From Hippopus hippopus (taxonomy: Eukaryota; Mollusca; Bivalvia; Cardiida; Cardiidae): DNA of 64,000 bases. A program made the translations under genes and the position numbers. Shown in pieces: positions 1-11,065 of the stretch. The stretch is taken from the NCBI GenBank assembly GCA_946811185.2, contig OX328108.1, positions 8,700,412 through 8,764,411 of the forward strand. Direction: 5' to 3'. Numbering within the stretch: position 1 is the first letter of the stretch; each line of letters begins with the position of its first letter. The notes below the pieces were generated by a model. That model saw nothing but the letters and a program-made list of their open reading frames with translations, ran no database searches and was not told the origin of the DNA.

Positions 1-404
1 AAATTTCTCGTTCCTAAAACCTAAATTAACGATAGTTTTAACTTGCAAATAGATATTAGCAACCTGTTTAAGAAATAAGTAATTCCAACTTACAGTTCTA
101 TATTCCAATATAAATCCAACACTTTTCACTAATTCTGTATCCTCAAAGCCACAAGTCTAAGTTCAAAATCTAAATCCACCAAGTAAGTCACTCCTATTTA
201 TATCAGCTTGGAAAATTCTAGATTAGTCTTTTCTAGAAAGCTGACAACGTGGATTGGTAAACAACTTGATTACTAACAACCTGTTTCTAAAAATAACCAC
301 AATGGAAAAACCAATGAATGTTTTTTTATATTTCTAGAATACTCTGTATATAGAGTGAAAGTGATAATGAAAACAGGTTACATGTATATCCTATTTAGAT
401 AACA
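1..404 (-). repeat. 3' LTR (partial) of the Gmr1-like element
   Basis: This stretch matches 5434-5836 almost base for base. Its internal boundary is at the plus-strand AACA (401-404), which reads TGTT on the element strand, the expected LTR start, directly next to the polypurine tract. About 195 bp of the LTR lie outside the window. Confidence 0.9.
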
Positions 405-420
405 CTTCCCCTCCTAAAGG
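405..420 (-). other. polypurine tract
   Basis: On the element strand it reads CCTTTAGGAGGGGAAG and abuts the LTR start TGTTATC. This is the standard site for plus-strand DNA priming in LTR retrotransposons. Its position confirms the minus orientation. Confidence 0.8.
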
Positions 421-535
421 AAAAGAAAGTTTTAAGAAGTAAAACTTTCTTTTGTTTGAAGATAGAAAATATCATTACACATAAATGTACATGAAAATAC
501 ATTATACATAAAGACAAATGTTAACTATTTACAAG

Positions 536-1880
536 TTAAACTCTAGACAAAGCATCAGGGATAATATTATCCTTACCTTTTATGTGTCTGATATCCACGT
601 TATTCTCTTGTTAAAACAGACTCCATCTGAGTAAACGCTGGTTCTTGTTTTTCATTTTATGGATAAAAATCAGAGGATTATGATCACTATATACAATGAT
701 TGTGCAGGAGAAGACAACAAATATATTTCGAAATGCTGAAGAGTAAGAATGAGAGATAAACACTCTTTTTCTATTGTTGAGTAGTTTTTCTGATGTTTGT
801 TGAACTTTTTAGAAAAATAACTAACTGGATGATCTACACCATTACAATCTTCTTGAAGTAAAACACCACCTGCACCAGTATCACTAGCTATTACTGCAAG
901 CTGAAATTCTTTTTCAAAATTAGGAGCTAAAAGAACTGGTTCACTTTTTAGTATAGCTTTTACTTTATCGAAAGCTTTTTGGCAATCATCATCCCATACA
1001 AATTTTTTGCATTTGCTGAGAAGACTTGTCAGTCGCTCAGCAATGACAGAAAAATTACCACAGAATTTCCTATAGTAACCAGCCATACCAAGAAATCTCA
1101 TAAGTTGTCTTTTACATGTAGGTACAGGAAAATCAGAAATAGCTTTTACTTTAGCTTCTACGGATTTTACCTGTCCTTGTCCAACAACATGACCCCAAAA
1201 TGTTAAACTAGCATGACAAAATTCACTTTTAATTGTTAATTTGGCTTTACTCAGTCTGTCAAAAAATTCTCTGATAGTCTTTAGATGTTCATCCCAATCA
1301 TCACTGTGAATGATGACATCATCGATGTAGGCCCTACAGTGGTACAATCCAGATATTATCATGTTCATAAGACGTTGAAATGTTGCCGGCGAGTTTTTCG
1401 TCCCAAAAGGCATAACTTTGTACTGATAAAGTCCATCAGGAGTTACAAATGCAGAGATCTCTTTAGCTCTTTCAGTGAGAGGAATTTGCCAAAATCCTTT
1501 TAGAAGATCAAATTTGGTTTCATATTTTGCATGACCAATATTGTCAATGCAGTCATCTACTCTTGGCACTGGAAACGAATCAGTCTTGGTCACAGTATTA
1601 ACTTTTCTATAGACAGTGCACATATCAAAAGTTCCATCTGGTTTTGGTACAAGAATACAGGGAAAACTCCATTCACTTTGACTAGGTTCAATAAAGTCAT
1701 TGTCCAATAGATACTTGATTTCCTCTCTGAGATGCTCCAATTTCTTGGGATTCATTCGATATGGATGTTGTTTCACTGGTTTTGAATTTTCAATGTCCAC
1801 ATCATGGTATATTGTATCTGTCCGTGTTGGAATATCAGGGAACGGGTGCTCATATTCAGAAACTAACTTTTTAATTTATC
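536..1880 (-). pseudogene. reverse transcriptase-RNase H (broken)
   Basis: Gypsy-type RT with the fingers and palm intact: FPCILVPKPDGTFDMC, KFDLLKGFWQIPL, MPFGTKNSPATFQRLMN and the catalytic YIDDVIIHSDDWDEH. The frame is open upstream to about 1880; the nominal first Met at 1800 is a GTG, so this is not a true start. RNase H follows (SDTGAGGVLLQ, then YSTIEKECL). The usual DASD first acidic motif reads IASD here, so a key Asp is missing. Near position 700 the frame shifts. The RNase H tail continues in another frame with YSDHNPL and PDALSRV, is interrupted by a TAA near 615, and ends at the stop 536-538. No integrase follows; that domain lies upstream. Confidence 0.92.
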
Positions 1881-2077
1881 TCTTTGATTATTATCTAAAT
1901 GTGAAAGTTTTTTATCTAAATTTCTTAAAATGTCAGAATTCTGAAGTTTTAAATAAATAGGGTTAGGCTTATCAAAGTTCATTTCTTCACAATTTATGTC
2001 TTCATGGTTAGTGTGATTTTGATTTTGAGGGACTGAGGAAACTACATTTTATTGGTGAAATATTTGAATTATCCCTA

Positions 2078-3202
2078 TCAACATATTCTTTTAACATATT
2101 GACATAATTGCTTTTGCTTTTGCCTGTCAGGAGTTGTTATCACATAATTTAAGTCACTCACCTTTTTCTCTACACAATAAGGACTGAAATATCTTGCGTG
2201 TAAAGGCCCACAAGGAATTGGTAGAAGAGCTAAAACTTTATTTACAGGTTTAAAATTTCTTTCTTTAGTATTTTTGTCATATCTTTCTTTCATTTTACAT
2301 TGAATTTTCTTTAAATTTGATTTTGCAACCTAACAAACTTTAAATAACCTGTTTCTAAAGTCAGATACATACTGAAGTAAATTTAAAGGAGGGTCTTCTT
2401 GTGAAAGAAATGTTTGTTTAAAAGTTTTAAAGGTCCACGAACTGTGTGGTCAAAAACAAACTCAAGGGGACTAAAACCAAGAGATTCCTGTACAGACTCC
2501 CTTACTGCAAAGAGTAAAAGATGTATGCCTTCATCCCAATCCTTTTGTGTGTCAAAGCAATATGACCTTATCATATTTTTAAGGTCTAGTTTAACCGTTC
2601 AAGGGCACCTTGGCTTTCAGGATGATATGCAGATGACCTATATTGTTTAATTCCCAACTCGTGCATTACTTGTTGGAAAATGCTAGACATAAAATTTGAC
2701 CCTTGAACAGATTGAACAGATTTAGGAAGTCCTTCAAAAATGAAAAATTTCACTAAAGCTTTGACAATTGTTTTAGATTTTATATTTCTTAAAGGTATTG
2801 CTTCAGGAAAACGGGTGGAAGCACACATAATAGTCAAAAGGTACTTATTGCCAGCCTTAGTTTTTGGCAATGGACCTACACAATCAATTATAATCCTGCT
2901 AAAAGGTTCATCAAATGCAGGGACCGGCTGTAGTTTAGCCTTAGATATGACCTGGTTGGGTTTGCCTACCATTTGACAAGTATGACAAGACCTTCAATAA
3001 TCTGATACATCTGCTTTAGACCAGGCCAATAAAAGTGATTAAGAATTTTGTGACAGGTTTTATTGATACCTAAATGACCTGACATAGGTGTTTCATGAGC
3101 TAAGCTTAATATTTCTGATCTATAAGATTTAGGAACGACGACTTGATGATTGACAGACCACTCATCATCAACAGAGACTTCAGGAGGGCGCCACTTTCTC
3201 AT
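2078..3202 (-). pseudogene. retrotransposon integrase (broken; lies 5' of RT)
   Basis: The N-terminal HHCC zinc-binding region is seen as LAHETPMSGHLGINKTCHKIL, split by a stop and frame change just before CHTC near 2990. The DDE core at 2972-2586 has IIIDCVGPLP (first Asp) and ESQGALERLN (Glu). The second Asp site reads QSVQGSNF, with Val in place of Asp, so the catalytic triad is broken. A TAG near 2583 separates this from the continuation at 2574-2383. A further break leads to 2293-2078, which holds the GPY/F-type C-terminal module (LLPIPCGPLHARYFSPY). The domain set is complete in order but carries at least three breaks. Confidence 0.9.
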
Positions 3203-3562
3203 TAATATTCCATTTTTTATATAAAAACAGACAGGTTCCTGTGAAAGATCAGTTTCACTTACAGCTTTTTGAAATTAAGGTGCAAGTTCTGGATCATTGT
3301 GTTGGTCTTCACTTAGTTTTGACCTTGACCTTGTATCATGGCCTTCATTAACTAGGGATGAATATATATAATCAAATTCTGATGAACTATGTTTAGAATT
3401 TGTCTGACTTTCAGACAGGTTTTGTGAAAAAGATCTGTTAATTTCATTTTTAAATAAGTGGATTAAAAATTACCTTATCTTCGGCTAAATCATTGCCTAA
3501 TAACAAATGAACACCATTAAAAGGTAACTTTTTTCTGACACCAACAGTCACTGGACCATTAA

Positions 3563-3967
3563 TTATGTCTGTAGCAAATAAATGTTATGAAGCGGAACAT
3601 GAACAAATCCACATTCAACACCCTGAATAAGGACACTTGTCCCAGAAGAAGTCTTCTCAGAAAAAGGCAGGACATCTGCTAAAATAAGAGATTGAGAAGC
3701 TCCAGTATCACGTAAAATTTTAATAAGGGTAGACTGGGCAATATCATTTTCTAGTGACACAAAACCATCTGATAAGAATGGTTCATAAATCTCCATAACG
3801 GTATCGGTCTCAGGTACTTTGGCCTGGACAAATGTTTGGTCTTTAAAACATGACTGAGGTGTAGACTTCAATGAAGTAAAGCCAGTAGGCTTAAAACTTT
3901 CTTGTTTTTCCTGTTTTCTGTTTAAAACAGGACTTTCAGGGGAAAAAAATGGCCTGATTCTTTGCAA
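3563..3967 (-). pseudogene. retroviral-type aspartic protease
   Basis: The active-site motif LRDTGASQSLIL is present, followed by FVHVPLHNIYL. The domain continues in a shifted frame over about 3562-3475 (NGPVTVGVRKKLPF, then GVHLLLGNDLAEDKV), so the reading frame breaks near 3565. The segment overlaps the end of the gag frame by 46 bases in a different frame. Function would be cleavage of the Gag-Pol polyprotein. Confidence 0.85.
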
Positions 3968-5081
3968 TAATTACAAGTGGGTCGAGATACGGGATTTTGA
4001 CATTTGGCTTCATAAGGAGACTTGGCTTTGGGACTGTTCTGATTGGAATTGTCATTATGTTGATTAAAATTTGGTTCAGGACCAGTAGATGAATAAAAAC
4101 GTTTTCGAGGGTTTGATTTATTCATGAAAGAGACCTTATGCGTCAAGGCAAAGTTGTCTGCTAAGCAAGCAGCTTCGTCTAAAGTTTCAACTTCTTTCTC
4201 GTCTAAGAAAGTTTTTATATCTGAATTAATGCACCTTTTAAATTCTTCAACTAACAGTAGTTGTCTGAGTTTTCCATGATCTGAATCTATTTTCTTTAAA
4301 TGGCACCATCTATCAAGTAATTGTTCTTTAGTTCTAGCAAATTCAACATGGATTTGACCATTTTCTTTTCTGCAATTCCTAAATTTTTGTCTATATGCTT
4401 CAGGTACCAATTTTAGACTCAATTCCTTATCATAATCAAAATTAGAGAGCTGTTCATTACTTAGTTGAGAAAAAATTTCGCGAGCCTTTCCAGTTACGAC
4501 CCTTTGCAAGAGTAAGTACCAGTGTTCTTTTGGCCATTTCAAATTTTCAGCAAATCTTTCAAAAAGTGAAAGGTATTTATCAACTTCTTGTTCTTGAAAT
4601 GGCGGAATAAGTCTGAGGTGTTTTGTTATGTCAAAGTCATTAACCACATGCAAAGATAGTTTTTCATTATTTTCTATTTCTAATTCTTTCATTCTCATCT
4701 GATACTGCCTATCCTTTTCTCTTTCTTTTAATTCAGCATACTGGTACTCTAATTCTTTTTCTTTCATCCTTTCTTCTTGCTCTATTTTTTTCTCCAGTAA
4801 ACTCTCTTCTTTTTCCATCTGTAGTTTTAATTTTTCTTACTCAATATTAATTTTAACGTCTGTCTGAGACACAAGAATAAGAGACAGAGCAGACGAGTCA
4901 AGTATTTCTTAATCAACTAAACACTGAACAATAGAATTCTTAATTTCATGCTTTAACATAGTACCTTTAATGGCAGTCAGTTTATAATGAGAAGTAAGAT
5001 CTAATAAATCAGACTTTTTTGCCAAATTTAACAACTCCTGAGAAGGCTCATCAATATTTTTTTTTTAAGATCAAAAGGCAT
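3922..5081 (-). pseudogene. Gag with SCAN-like capsid segment and zinc knuckle (broken)
   Basis: The long open part (4818-3922) begins with a highly charged coiled-coil stretch (EKEESLLEKKIEQEERMKEK), then a capsid region. It includes AYRQKFRNCRKENG, EFARTKEQLLDRWC and LLLVEEFKRCI, which resembles the vertebrate SCAN domain, itself thought to derive from Gmr1-like Gag. A CCHC knuckle starts (CNYCKESGH), but the frame breaks before the last Cys. Upstream of 4818 the coding continues: an ATG at 5079-5081 (MPFDLKKK) is followed by a frame change at the T-rich run 5056-5066, then EPSQELLNLAKKSDLLDL. In-frame stops lie at 4909-4911 and 4837-4839. Confidence 0.85.
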
Positions 5082-5214
5082 GATTGCATTTTGCTGGTTC
5101 AGTAGAATAAAACTCAAATTTTACTTTTTTATTATTTTTTAGTATCTAAAAAACTTTAATACTGTAACAAGTTCAAAATAATATCAAAGTATATCTAAAA
5201 TGACTGGATGACCA

Positions 5215-5232
5215 ATCCCGGACGAGCCCCCA
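5215..5232 (-). promoter_or_regulatory. tRNA-Pro type primer-binding site
   Basis: On the element strand it reads TGGGGGCTCGTCCGGGAT, 5 bases inside the 5' LTR end. This equals the 18-nt proline-tRNA primer-binding site well known from gammaretroviruses, so minus-strand DNA synthesis was presumably primed by tRNA-Pro. Confidence 0.9.
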
Positions 5233-5237
5233 ATTTC

Positions 5238-5836
5238 TGTTACGAGACAAGCGTAACGAGAAAGAAAACCAGCAACAAGCCTTTCACAATTAACAATATT
5301 TATTAATGAATAAATACAAAAAGAGTACAATAAGAGTTAAGTTTGAATCAAATTTTGACAATTTTTAATGTTAGAACAAGAAATAGAATAAGTCCCTCAA
5401 AATTAAGAATTATGTTAGACTACAAAAAGTATAAAATTTCTCGTTCCTAAAACCTAAATTAACAACAGTTTTAACTTACAAATAGATATGAGCAACCTGT
5501 TTAAGAAATAAGTAATTCCAACTTACAATTCTATATTCCAATATAAATCCAACACTTTTCACTAATTCTGTATCCTCAAAGCCACAAGTCTAAGTTCAAA
5601 ATCCAAATTCACCAAGTAAGTCACTCCTATTTATATCAGCTTGGAAAATTCTAGATTAGTCTTTTCTAGAAAGATGACAACATGGATTGGTAAACAACTT
5701 GATTACTAACAACCTGTTTCTAAAAATAACCACAATGGAAAAACCAATGAATGTTCTTTATGTTTCTAGAATATTCTGTATATAGAGTGAAAGTGATAAT
5801 GAAAACAGGTTACATGTATATCCTATTTACATAACG
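5238..5836 (-). repeat. 5' LTR of the Gmr1-like element
   Basis: About 599 bp, bounded on the plus strand by TGTTACGAG at 5238 and ATAACG at 5836, so nearly perfect TGTTA/TAACA ends; the last base has drifted. The PBS lies just inside it. It carries the element's promoter by family rule, but no clear TATA box was assigned. Confidence 0.88.
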
Positions 5837-5894
5837 CTTGTTCAAATCGAAAATGTTTAAGAGACAATAAATGATGGGTATTTTTATAATAAGG

Positions 5895-5970
5895 ATAGAA
5901 AAAATTGTGGAAAAAGGAGAAAATGCTGGCGTATATCTCCTTTTACCACAATATTTTCAAAAGCCTTCTT
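5895..5970. repeat. REP-D hairpin copy
   Basis: The REP-D arms AAAATTGTGGAAAAAGGAG and CTCCTTTTACCACAATATTT face each other around a decayed centre. It sits just outside the retrotransposon. Confidence 0.6.
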
Positions 5971-6054
5971 GACCATGGTCAATAAAAGAGAGAATCGTTT
6001 GGTAAAGGATATTATGAAAGGTTCGTTTCAAGAAACAGCTTTCTTTGACACTGT

Positions 6055-6232
6055 GTTTTCTAGCCAAACCGTTTCGACAATAGTAATGTGGGAAAGCAGT
6101 TAGTGGCTTGGTAATACTATTGTGCGGAGTACTGGTAAAAGAAACCACAGGAAAGCGTGGACAGGTGCACTGGCCGCCGCGATATGACTGAAATAATGTT
6201 GAAAACGGCGTTAAACACCATACAATCAATTG
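6055..6232 (+). repeat. tRNA-SINE body and tail, 5'-truncated
   Basis: It matches the 3' two thirds of the complete SINE at 41165-41460: a GTGGGAAAGCAG...TGGCTTGG block, then GGTGCACTGGCCGCCGCGAT and the conserved tail ATGACTGAAATAATGTTGAA. The tRNA-like head is missing. The next 265 bases (6233-6497) show nothing recognisable. Confidence 0.75.
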
Positions 6233-6497
6233 ATCAAACTAGCCAAACCGACCAGAATATGCATTTATATCGAGATAATTGTTTAAACTGCATGCATATC
6301 AAATATTGATGTTGACTTAAGGAACCAGGGAATATCGACTTGACACCGGAGTATACAGAGCACGCACTGGGAATTTGATCAAACTTGTGGTTGCTTGCCA
6401 ATAGACTAAACAGTATAATTGCCTTTTTGTTTGTCCGTCTCTCTGGCACTCTGTCTGCCTACATTCCTGTTTCACCATTTCTGTTCCGTGTTCTGTA

Positions 6498-6935
6498 TGT
6501 GAGCCATGCTCTGTAAAAAGGGAATTCGTGTATTTGCAAAAAGTATCGACTCATGTCAGCCTCCGCAATCCGTGCAGGCTGACATGGGCCGAAACATTTT
6601 GCTTTTGGAATTCACTTTGTAATTAAAATAATCTGCGTAAAAAAAATATTTTACCAAGCCATAATTTGTCAAGCTCTGTGAACAGGGGGTTTAATGCAAC
6701 TGCAAAAAGTATAGACTCAGGTCAGCATGCGTAGTCCACGAAGATTGACCTGTGTCAAAACTTTTGCTTTTGGGAAATTTTATGCATGTGCAAGGACCAT
6801 TTTGTCTCATAATTCAGTCGGTTGTTAGACAAAATGGATTTTTATGATTGACCCATCATTATGTGATGACGTGCTTGGTATCATGCATCAAGGGGAAGCA
6901 TTAAACCCCCTTTTGCCAGAGCGCAGCTCATATAT
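6498..6935 (+). repeat. two REP-B copies, one partial and one full
   Basis: A truncated copy starts with TGAGCCATGCTCTGT (6500) and keeps the palindrome to about 6620. A second, more diverged copy runs ~6670-6935 and ends with CTTTTGCCAGAGCGCAGCTCA. Confidence 0.75.
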
Positions 6936-7062
6936 TTCCATCTCTTTGTCACACTATCCTATTCTAACTTTCTTTGCATCTGTCTCTTGTGTATAATTTT
7001 TTTGTGCCTATCTTACACGGTAAAATAACGGAATGGTCGTTTTGCAATCCTCAACTTTGCTT

Positions 7063-7285
7063 TGGTCATATCATGGCGGTCAGTGCACCTACGAATGTAT
7101 TTTTTGGCTTTCTCACACCAGTACTGACACAACTTCCTTCCCTAGCCACTGACTACTTTTCCCATACGCATGAGAGGTGAGAGGCGAAAAATCGCCGGGA
7201 AGAGAGATTGACTCAAAAGGGTATTAAATCATCAACTACCAGGTCACGAGTCAGATACGCTAACCACTGAGCTACCCTGGTAGAC
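7063..7285 (-). repeat. tRNA-SINE, reverse orientation
   Basis: The tail side (ATCATGGCGGTCAGTGCACC) is at the left, and the tRNA-like head with its internal promoter region is at the right (AACCACTGAGCTACCCTGGTAG). The plus-strand reading frame at 6974-7180 is a shadow of this repeat. A decayed REP-A palindrome follows at 7296-7365. From there to 7630 nothing further is seen. Confidence 0.7.
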
Positions 7286-7632
7286 CAAATGTGATTCTAC
7301 TTTTGCGAATGGCGTAGATCAAGATCAGAATGCACAGTCTGATTATGGATCTACACGATCCTCTAATTGATTCTAAATTTTGACACAACTTATCGTCAGT
7401 GTTGTGGAAATCAACTTTGAGACCTGGAAAAAAATGAAATGGAAGTGAATTTAAAGCATGCCTGTAACTGAACGTAAAGCACGATCAAAGCTGATTTAGT
7501 ACCACACTCTTTATTTACTTTAGTAAAGGTTATTCAGCAAATGCCCATCTTAATTCAGTGACAAAACTTTTTCTTCAATTCAAGTTCGGTTTAATTTTAG
7601 AAATCTAAATAGTCATGAATAATGCTTTACCG

Positions 7633-7705
7633 TGGTGTCCATGGTTGTGCGGTAGAGCGTCGGCCTGAGTTCCATACAGGGATCGGGTGTCAACTTGAGG
7701 ACTGT
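7633..7705 (+). repeat. tRNA-like SINE head
   Basis: TGGTTGTGCGGTAGAGCGTC resembles an A box, and CAGGGATCGGGTGTCA is a weak B box. The downstream body does not match the main SINE family here. It is not a functional tRNA: no cloverleaf or CCA-adjacent acceptor stem could be drawn. From 7706 to 7990 nothing else is recognised. Confidence 0.4.
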
Positions 7706-7990
7706 TCATTGGCCCAAACATTCGGTGCTAGTAATGGTGTAGTTTCAAGAAAGCAGAATCGAGAGAGGTTAGTATAAGTCCTAAGAACTTACTTCTCAAT
7801 CGATTTAAAAATAACTATGCTTAAACTAATTCTGCTTTTGTATAAGAAGGCTGTTGAAATCACCATCAGAAACAAGAGAACTTTCTTTAACCCAGCATTA
7901 ATTTTCTCCATTTTTTTCAGGATGTTAACGACCATTTCAAACAAGCAAATTCAGCAATTTTAGCCACATCAAGACTGTCATATACAAATG

Positions 7991-8251
7991 AGCCATGCTC
8001 TGTGAAAAGGGGGCCGAATGCATCTGCGAAAAGTATCGACCCAGGTCAGCCTGCGCAGTCCGCGCAGGCTGACCTGAGCCGAAACTTTTCGCTATTGGTC
8101 AATTTTATGTTCAAGGACCAGTCTACCTCATGATTCAGTAGGTTGTTGAAAAAAAGTGGCTATTATGGATCCAGAGGTATGTGATGGCTTGCTTGGTGCC
8201 ATGGATGACGGAAATGCATTAAGCTCCCTTTTGCCGGAGCATGGCTCAAAT
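7991..8251 (+). repeat. REP-B, full length
   Basis: It has ends TGAGCCATGCTCTGTGAAAA and GCCGGAGCATGGCTCA, with a central palindrome AGGTCAGCCTGCGCAGTC facing GCGCAGGCTGACCT. It is one of the best-preserved copies in the window and serves as reference for the family. There is no ORF. A non-autonomous DNA transposon is the likely nature. Confidence 0.85.
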
Positions 8252-8584
8252 GCTTTCAATTTGGAAGAGTCTAAAGCTTTGTCGTTTGGTGTATGGAAAA
8301 TCGCTACACAATAACATAGTAGTGGACGGCTATATCGTCCTAAACAATCCCAAAAGGGATTAAGTGAAACTGTATTTCATCTTGAGACGTGACATAAATT
8401 GTCCATTTACGGCAATGACAAATGGTAGAGTTTTCTCAGATTAATTGATGTTTTCACACAGCTATTGTACTCTTTACCAAACAAAAAAAAAATCGTAGAC
8501 TTGTGTAAACTAACAGCATTTGCATATTACATACTACATATGTCACAATTGATTCGATTTTGCCTTTTGAAAGGTTGTAGATCT

Positions 8585-8700
8585 AAATCTTTTTGGGAAA
8601 AGATGAAAATGCTGGTTACCAGCATTTCCTCCTCTTCCCACGATATTTTCAAAAAGGCATTTTCCCACAGGGTTTTAAAACTCGGGATCGTTATGTAAAG
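8585..8700. repeat. REP-D copy
   Basis: AAAATGCTGGTTACCAGCAT forms the core, with GGAAAAGATG and CCTCTTCCCACGATATTTTC arms. The short reading frame 8465-8698 runs across it and is not a gene. Confidence 0.7.
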
Positions 8701-10334
8701 GGTAAAGCCAGTACAACCTGAGTGAGACTCGTATTTTGTCTTTGATGTTTACTCTATACCCAGAAAACATATTTTTAGATGTGTCTAAATTGAACTTTTA
8801 CAGTCGAAAAGTAGATGAAATGAAATTTCCAAGCCGATAGTAAAACCCAAAATTTGCTTTTTTAAGGGTATTACTACTAGGTCTATTTGGGGAACGATAT
8901 CTCCTTGTCGCAAAGTATAGATTTAAGATCACGTTTTTTTTTCCTGCTAGTATTATATTTAGGACTGTGAACATGCATAGGACTGGAAAAAAAACCAAGA
9001 TGGATTTATAAGTGAAAGTTATTGGACAAATATATAGAACACTTCAGCTATTGATTTGTTGATGAGTAAGACTTAAAGAACTACACAAAATAGGATGATG
9101 ATATATAATTATATTTCTGAGAAAACATAGTGTTAAGGTCTACAGCTGTCAATCAGTTTCAACTATCATGAGCAAATTTGATCAAAGAGTACAATATATT
9201 GCTACTTACACATGTATGCAATATGAAATTTTTGTGCCTTCTTGTTGAACTTTTTACCAGAGGACATCATTTTTGACTCCCCCAAATTAAAACCAACTAC
9301 TTAGATTTTCATATCCTTAACAGACTCAAAAATTTCTTACTGAATTATAGCTGGAAAAATCATTAGTAAAGAAGAAAGATGGGATTAAGAAAAAACAAAA
9401 ATATCTGAACTGATATTTCCTAAATGCGCCACTCAGCCTCTTTGGGTATTATTAGATTTCATGCCACAGGTTTGGAAAGCTTTGAGGGAATGGTACTTAA
9501 TAAATAACATGCGCCATCAACAAGGATTTATATATTCAAATCAGTATCAAGACATCATATCTGGAGTAATAAAAATAAACAGAGTGACCTATTGCTAAAG
9601 TAGCCCACAATTCCATTATCAAATGCACAAAGTTGCATCATTTTACTGAATTTAACCATACACTTTATATGAAAAGAAATATATATCTGGTAGTACTTAT
9701 TGGCCTTTTACGAAATAATTTGATTTGTGGCATAAAAACTAAATAGCTTGCTATTTAGAGCATAAACAAACAATTCAATAGATATGTAGCCCTCAAATTA
9801 TGTGGTTTGTATTTGTAAAGGGTAGAAAAAATTCTGGAAGAAAAAAAGAAAAGAAATACTGATGTCTTGTTTTCCAACACTGTTTTTATAAGCCCTATTA
9901 CACAGGACTCATAAACAATAGGATTTATTGTGTGTTAAAGGGCTAAAAAAAAAAGAAAAATCCTCAAAAATTCTCCAAATTAACTTTGTATGACATAAAA
10001 TTCAAGGGTCAAATATAGGCCATGTTTGGACAAACCGTAAGGTATTCTGAATAATGATTACATGTATCTGTAACAGTTCTGTTAAATAGCCGCAAAGGCT
10101 GGGATTGAACCTAGAACCTTCAGGCCCAAACTACAAAAGCTAGCTCTATAACAAGAGAGATAAGTGTACCCTTATACAAACACAAGCTATACATTGATAT
10201 CAGTCTGTGGGATAGACCAGTATACAACATAATTGTGGATCCATGTCAGGTTTCCTTGGCATCTGACAACTGGATCTGGAGAAATTTTTGATTGGGGTTT
10301 ATTTTAACTCTTTACTGAATAGTGAACACTCATG
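8701..10334. other. no gene recognised; decayed repeats
   Basis: A REP-A remnant in minus orientation lies at about 8815-8930 (CAAGCCGATAGTAAAACCCA). A tRNA-like SINE head in minus orientation lies at 10090-10160 (B-box complement GGGATTGAACC). The rest is AT-rich with no coding signal. Confidence 0.5.
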
Positions 10335-10545
10335 TTAACCCTCAGCTGCTAAACATGACTCACTGACCTTTTGTGGACAGTTTAGATCAAGATCAGACTG
10401 CACAGAATGTGCAATCTGATCTTTGATCTACACTGTCCGATAAAGAGATATTTACCGTCCTCAAAATTACCTTGAAATAGCAACCTTTGGGCTTTTACTA
10501 TCGACTTGAAGTATCATTTGAGTTATTCAGCAGGACAAGGGTTAA
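10335..10545 (+). repeat. REP-A, full length
   Basis: It begins TTAACCCTCAGCTGCTAAAC and ends GCAGGACAAGGGTTAA, so TTAA plus short inverted ends. The centre is GATCAAGATCAGACTGCAC facing GTGCAATCTGATCTTTGATC. TTAA-flanked CCC ends are typical of piggyBac-type transposition, hence the proposed mobilisation. Confidence 0.85.
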
Positions 10546-10889
10546 TAACCCTGAAGGAAATAGGCAATTGAAAGCATCATGGGACAAGGATAAAACTCTG
10601 GTAGACAGTATTTTCTCCTGCTCCAACAGTGTTTTCAATCATAAGAGTGAACTTCAGCTCATTTGTATCAGTTTCTGAATTGTTGTCTGCAGATATATTT
10701 AAAGAGCATAAACCTTGTCATATGGGGAAGGAATGAATAACAAAATAACATCCATTTAATTACCATTTTTGATTAAAAAACAAAAAGTAATTTATGCATA
10801 GATGGTGGACATAGACTAATCTGAACAATCTAACAAAACTTAACTCCCCTCTAAATGTGGATCTGGGGTTCTGCATGGCTTACTAGTAA

Positions 10890-11065
10890 AGTTTAGGACT
10901 TGTTACCTGATGGCCATATGTTTTTCTGTTGGAGTGTCCTTAGGTAAGACATTTCAGAGCCCTAGCCTAGTACTGCTGAAACCCAGACATACATAAATAA
11001 GCTAGTTGTAGCAGTTATATGACTGAGATAATGTTGAAAGCGACATTAAACGCCATTCAATTACT
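10890..11065 (+). repeat. SINE tail fragment
   Basis: It ends in ATGACTGAGATAATGTTGAA and GCGACATTAAACGCCATTCA, the same conserved tail as at 6190-6230 and 41420-41460, with a different, decayed body. Confidence 0.6.

Larger units (their letters stand above)
1..5836 (-). mobile_element. Gmr1-like Ty3/gypsy LTR retrotransposon (decayed, left end outside window)
   Basis: Two LTR copies in the same orientation flank minus-strand gag, protease, integrase and RT-RNase H remains. Reading 5' to 3' on the minus strand, the order is gag (5081-3922), protease (3967-3563), integrase (3202-2078), then RT and RNase H (1880-536). Integrase therefore precedes RT, as in Ty1/copia, yet the RT and the GPY/F-type integrase tail are Ty3/gypsy-like. 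Among known groups that combination marks Gmr1-like elements. Every coding segment carries stops or frameshifts, so the copy is dead, but the LTRs differ at only about 15 positions over ~404 aligned bases, so it is not ancient. The target-site duplication cannot be checked because the left LTR is cut by the window edge. Confidence 0.9.
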
